From: Thermosediminibacter oceani DSM 16646
GTDB lineage: Bacteria > Bacillota > Thermosediminibacteria > Thermosediminibacterales > Thermosediminibacteraceae
NCBI RefSeq assembly: GCF_000144645.1
Contig: NC_014377.1
Coordinates: 496,001-560,000, forward strand
Length of the DNA stretch: 64,000 nt
Direction: 5' to 3'
The notes below the pieces were generated by a model, which did no database searches, was not told the origin of the DNA, and was given only the letters and a program-made list of their open reading frames with translations. Both the position numbers and the translations under genes were made by a program. Below are positions 62,299 to 64,000 of this stretch, piece by piece (position 1 is the stretch's first letter; every line of letters begins with the position of its first letter).

Positions 62299-63573
62299 TC
62301 ATCTAAGAAAAGCAACGGGTACCACTGTATTTCTAAGTAATTCCCATTCATCCTTCGAAATCAGTCCCAGCCTCCAGAGAGCGATACCCGCCAACCGGTG
62401 TCGCTTTGCAATACCTATTTTTGCGATCATGCTTTGTGCAGTCTCGTTGGGTATGGAAATACCGAGTATTAATTTGCCGGGTGGAACTTCGGCTTTAGCT
62501 TTCTCTACTGCCTGAAGTACCAGATTCACCGGCTCCGGAGAGGTTCCGTAGTCGTACGCCATTATTATGATACGGTCCGCGATCTCACCCAGGGCTCTGT
62601 AATCATACCCTTTATAGGCGCTGTTTGGAGCGTGCAGGGTCAGGGTAAGGGTTTTCGAGGGATCAAGCCTTTCGGAAAGTATCCGGACAAAGTAGGTAAA
62701 GTTTTGTCGGGTCTGCAAAAGGACCTCCTGGCTTTCATTGAGGCCCAGGCCTTCCAAATCCAGGTTGACCCCTGAATAAAGTTTTGACTCCTCGGCGATG
62801 GCTGCTGCCAGCTTTTCCATGGCCTCTTTTGAAGAAAAAAGGCCAGTTATGTCCCCACCGCTATCGGTGGCGTGGATTACCATTTCCGTTCGCAGGTTAT
62901 AAAGCGATGCGGCTTGCAGCACGTTTTCCCAGCCGGGAGGCCTTTGCCATCCCGTGGTGCTCATAGTAAGAAGGTTCCCGTTTTTGTCCAGGCTGTACCA
63001 GCCGAGAGCCAGCTCGTTTATCGCACCCGTATTTCCGGCTGAGTGTTCCGGATAGGGTTTGCCAAAAAGGTTGGTCCAGCTGCTGGTTTTGCTGTCGCCT
63101 AGGGCGTAAAACCCGATAACCGTCATTTCTTTAGGACCGGAAGTAATTTTTACCGTGGATGCGGCAGCATCCCATTCTACTTTACATCCGAAGGCTTCGC
63201 TGAAAAAGCGAAGGGGTATTAGCGTCCTTCCGTTTACAATCAGCGGCGGAACGTCCAGTTTAACGGGTGTGTTGTTCCGGTAGGCTGTCTTATCGCCTAT
63301 ACGAAGGCGAAGGTTTATATGGCCATCGCTGGCGGTAATCGTCTTTGTTTTTTGGTTCCAGACCACCGGAACGTTTAGAGCTTCGGATATGGCGCGGAAG
63401 GGGACCAGGGTGCGCCCATCTTTGATAATCGGAGAAACGTCAAAATATACCGGCAGCCCATCGATCAGGACCGAGATGCCTTTTTCCTGGGCTAAAGCCG
63501 GTGTGCTGATGCTTCCGGTCAGGGTTTCAAACAGTAAAAGGGTTAGAAAAAGCAGGCGCATTAGTTTTTGCAA
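62299..63573 (-). CDS. Secreted GH18-like protein with copper-amine-oxidase-N type repeats
   Basis: A 424-residue exported protein. A signal peptide (MRLLFLTLLLFETLTGSIST) is followed by two copies of a stalk domain (VSPIIKDGRTLVPFRAISEA and VPPLIVNGRTLIPLRFFSEA, about residues 45-150). A glycoside hydrolase 18-like barrel then begins at TVIGFYALGD, as in YaaH/YdhD spore and wall hydrolases. The catalytic-site strand reads YSGVNLDLEGL: the acid Glu and the Asp two before it are present, but the first Asp of the usual DG-x-N-x-D-x-E is Ser. It probably acts on or binds peptidoglycan. The TTG start could alternatively be the ATG four codons on. Confidence 0.87.
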   Translation of the reverse strand: MQKLMRLLFLTLLLFETLTGSISTPALAQEKGISVLIDGLPVYFDVSPIIKDGRTLVPFRAISEALNVPVVWNQKTKTITASDGHINLRLRIGDKTAYRNNTPVKLDVPPLIVNGRTLIPLRFFSEAFGCKVEWDAAASTVKITSGPKEMTVIGFYALGDSKTSSWTNLFGKPYPEHSAGNTGAINELALGWYSLDKNGNLLTMSTTGWQRPPGWENVLQAASLYNLRTEMVIHATDSGGDITGLFSSKEAMEKLAAAIAEESKLYSGVNLDLEGLGLNESQEVLLQTRQNFTYFVRILSERLDPSKTLTLTLHAPNSAYKGYDYRALGEIADRIIIMAYDYGTSPEPVNLVLQAVEKAKAEVPPGKLILGISIPNETAQSMIAKIGIAKRHRLAGIALWRLGLISKDEWELLRNTVVPVAFLR

Positions 63574-63756
63574 TTTAAGCCCCCCAATATGTTCTTTTTT
63601 CTAGGTTACGTCCTGTCTGTGAATTCATAAAAATTCTATCAAAGTGAGCAGCTGAATACAAGTCCATGAAAAACTCGGCAGGAATTTTAAAAATATTATA
63701 GAATTAAGTATCTAAATTTAAAATTTATAAAACAAGTAAAAAAGAGGGTGTCCACC

Positions 63757-64000
63757 TTGACCAGATACATGCTGAAGGACGTTATCGACAAGGAAAAACT
63801 CGAAGAAATACTGAAAAAATTTTCGGAAGCCACCGGCCTTGCTGCAATTATTGCCGACAGGAGCGGTGTGAATATCACAGAACCGAGCAATTTTACGAAG
63901 CACTGTAATCTGGTAAGAAGCACCGAAAAAGGGAGAAAATACTGCTATTTCTCCGACGCAAAACTCGGCCGGCTGTCTTTAAAAAAAGGGGGACCGGCCA
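63757..64000 (+). CDS. PocR-domain sensory protein (3' end outside window)
   Basis: The 81 residues visible form the start of a PocR ligand-binding domain: VIDKEKLEEILKKFSEATGL, AAIIADRSGVNITEP, then KHCNLVRSTEKGRKYCYFSD with the conserved cysteines. Such domains precede histidine kinase, AraC or methyl-accepting modules in anaerobes; the rest lies beyond the window. The TTG start has AGAGGGTG 6 nt upstream; an in-frame GTG at 63748 overlaps that site. The preceding 180 bp (63574-63756), a divergent intergenic region, shows no other feature. Confidence 0.8.
   Translation, partial: MTRYMLKDVIDKEKLEEILKKFSEATGLAAIIADRSGVNITEPSNFTKHCNLVRSTEKGRKYCYFSDAKLGRLSLKKGGPA

Overview
The window looks like a chromosomal stretch of an anaerobic, probably thermophilic, low-to-medium GC Firmicute of the class Clostridia. 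This is an inference from an [FeFe] electron-bifurcating hydrogenase operon, S-layer-homology proteins, a YwqE/CpsB-type phosphatase with a bacterial tyrosine kinase, many GTG/TTG starts with strong GGAGG sites, and a sugar PTS paired with a GH38 mannosidase. No rRNA or tRNA gene was recognised.

Positions 1-24000 are a surface-polysaccharide region on the + strand. A GT4 glycosyltransferase and a first sugar-phosphate transferase close one cluster. A second cluster follows: CpsB/YwqE phosphatase, two SLH wall proteins, a small membrane protein, Wzz and tyrosine kinase, a WbaP-like initiating transferase, a UDP-sugar dehydrogenase, six further GT4 enzymes, a Wzy polymerase, and Gmd/Fcl for GDP-L-fucose. 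It shows recent rearrangement: a decayed epimerase, a duplicated scrap of a glycosyltransferase, and a polymerase whose C-terminus is LicD-like. No Wzx flippase is visible.

Positions 24000-30000 hold a dGTPase-like HD protein, an aldo/keto reductase-ferredoxin fusion, glycerol dehydrogenase and a MATE exporter. Between them are relics: an orphan CRISPR leader with one decayed repeat, a nucleotidyltransferase scrap and an IS3 scrap.

Positions 30200-50070 are a type III-A CRISPR island. Array 1 has 41 full repeats plus a truncated one. The middle carries a P1 peptidase, MazEF and HEPN/MNT modules, then csm1(cas10)-csm2-csm3-csm4-csm5-cas6-csx1-csx3. Array 2 has 32 full repeats and is split by an IS3-family element. 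Both arrays end in the same way: base 17 of the last repeat is joined to the same end of an IS110-family element, and both IS110 copies have lost the 5' part of the transposase. Leaders 1 and 2 share an inverted repeat placed exactly 177 nt before the first repeat. No cas1/cas2 lies in the window.

Positions 50070-54470 are hydC-hydB-hydA with a near-consensus promoter and a candidate Rex operator. Positions 54490-61380, on the - strand, encode a PRD/PTS regulator, separate EIIA, EIIB and EIIC of the fructose family, a GH38 mannosidase resembling MngB (probably mannosylglycerate use), and a U-type Fe-S scaffold lacking its first cysteine. The window ends with a second HEPN/MNT pair, a GH18-like wall protein and the start of a PocR-domain sensor gene.
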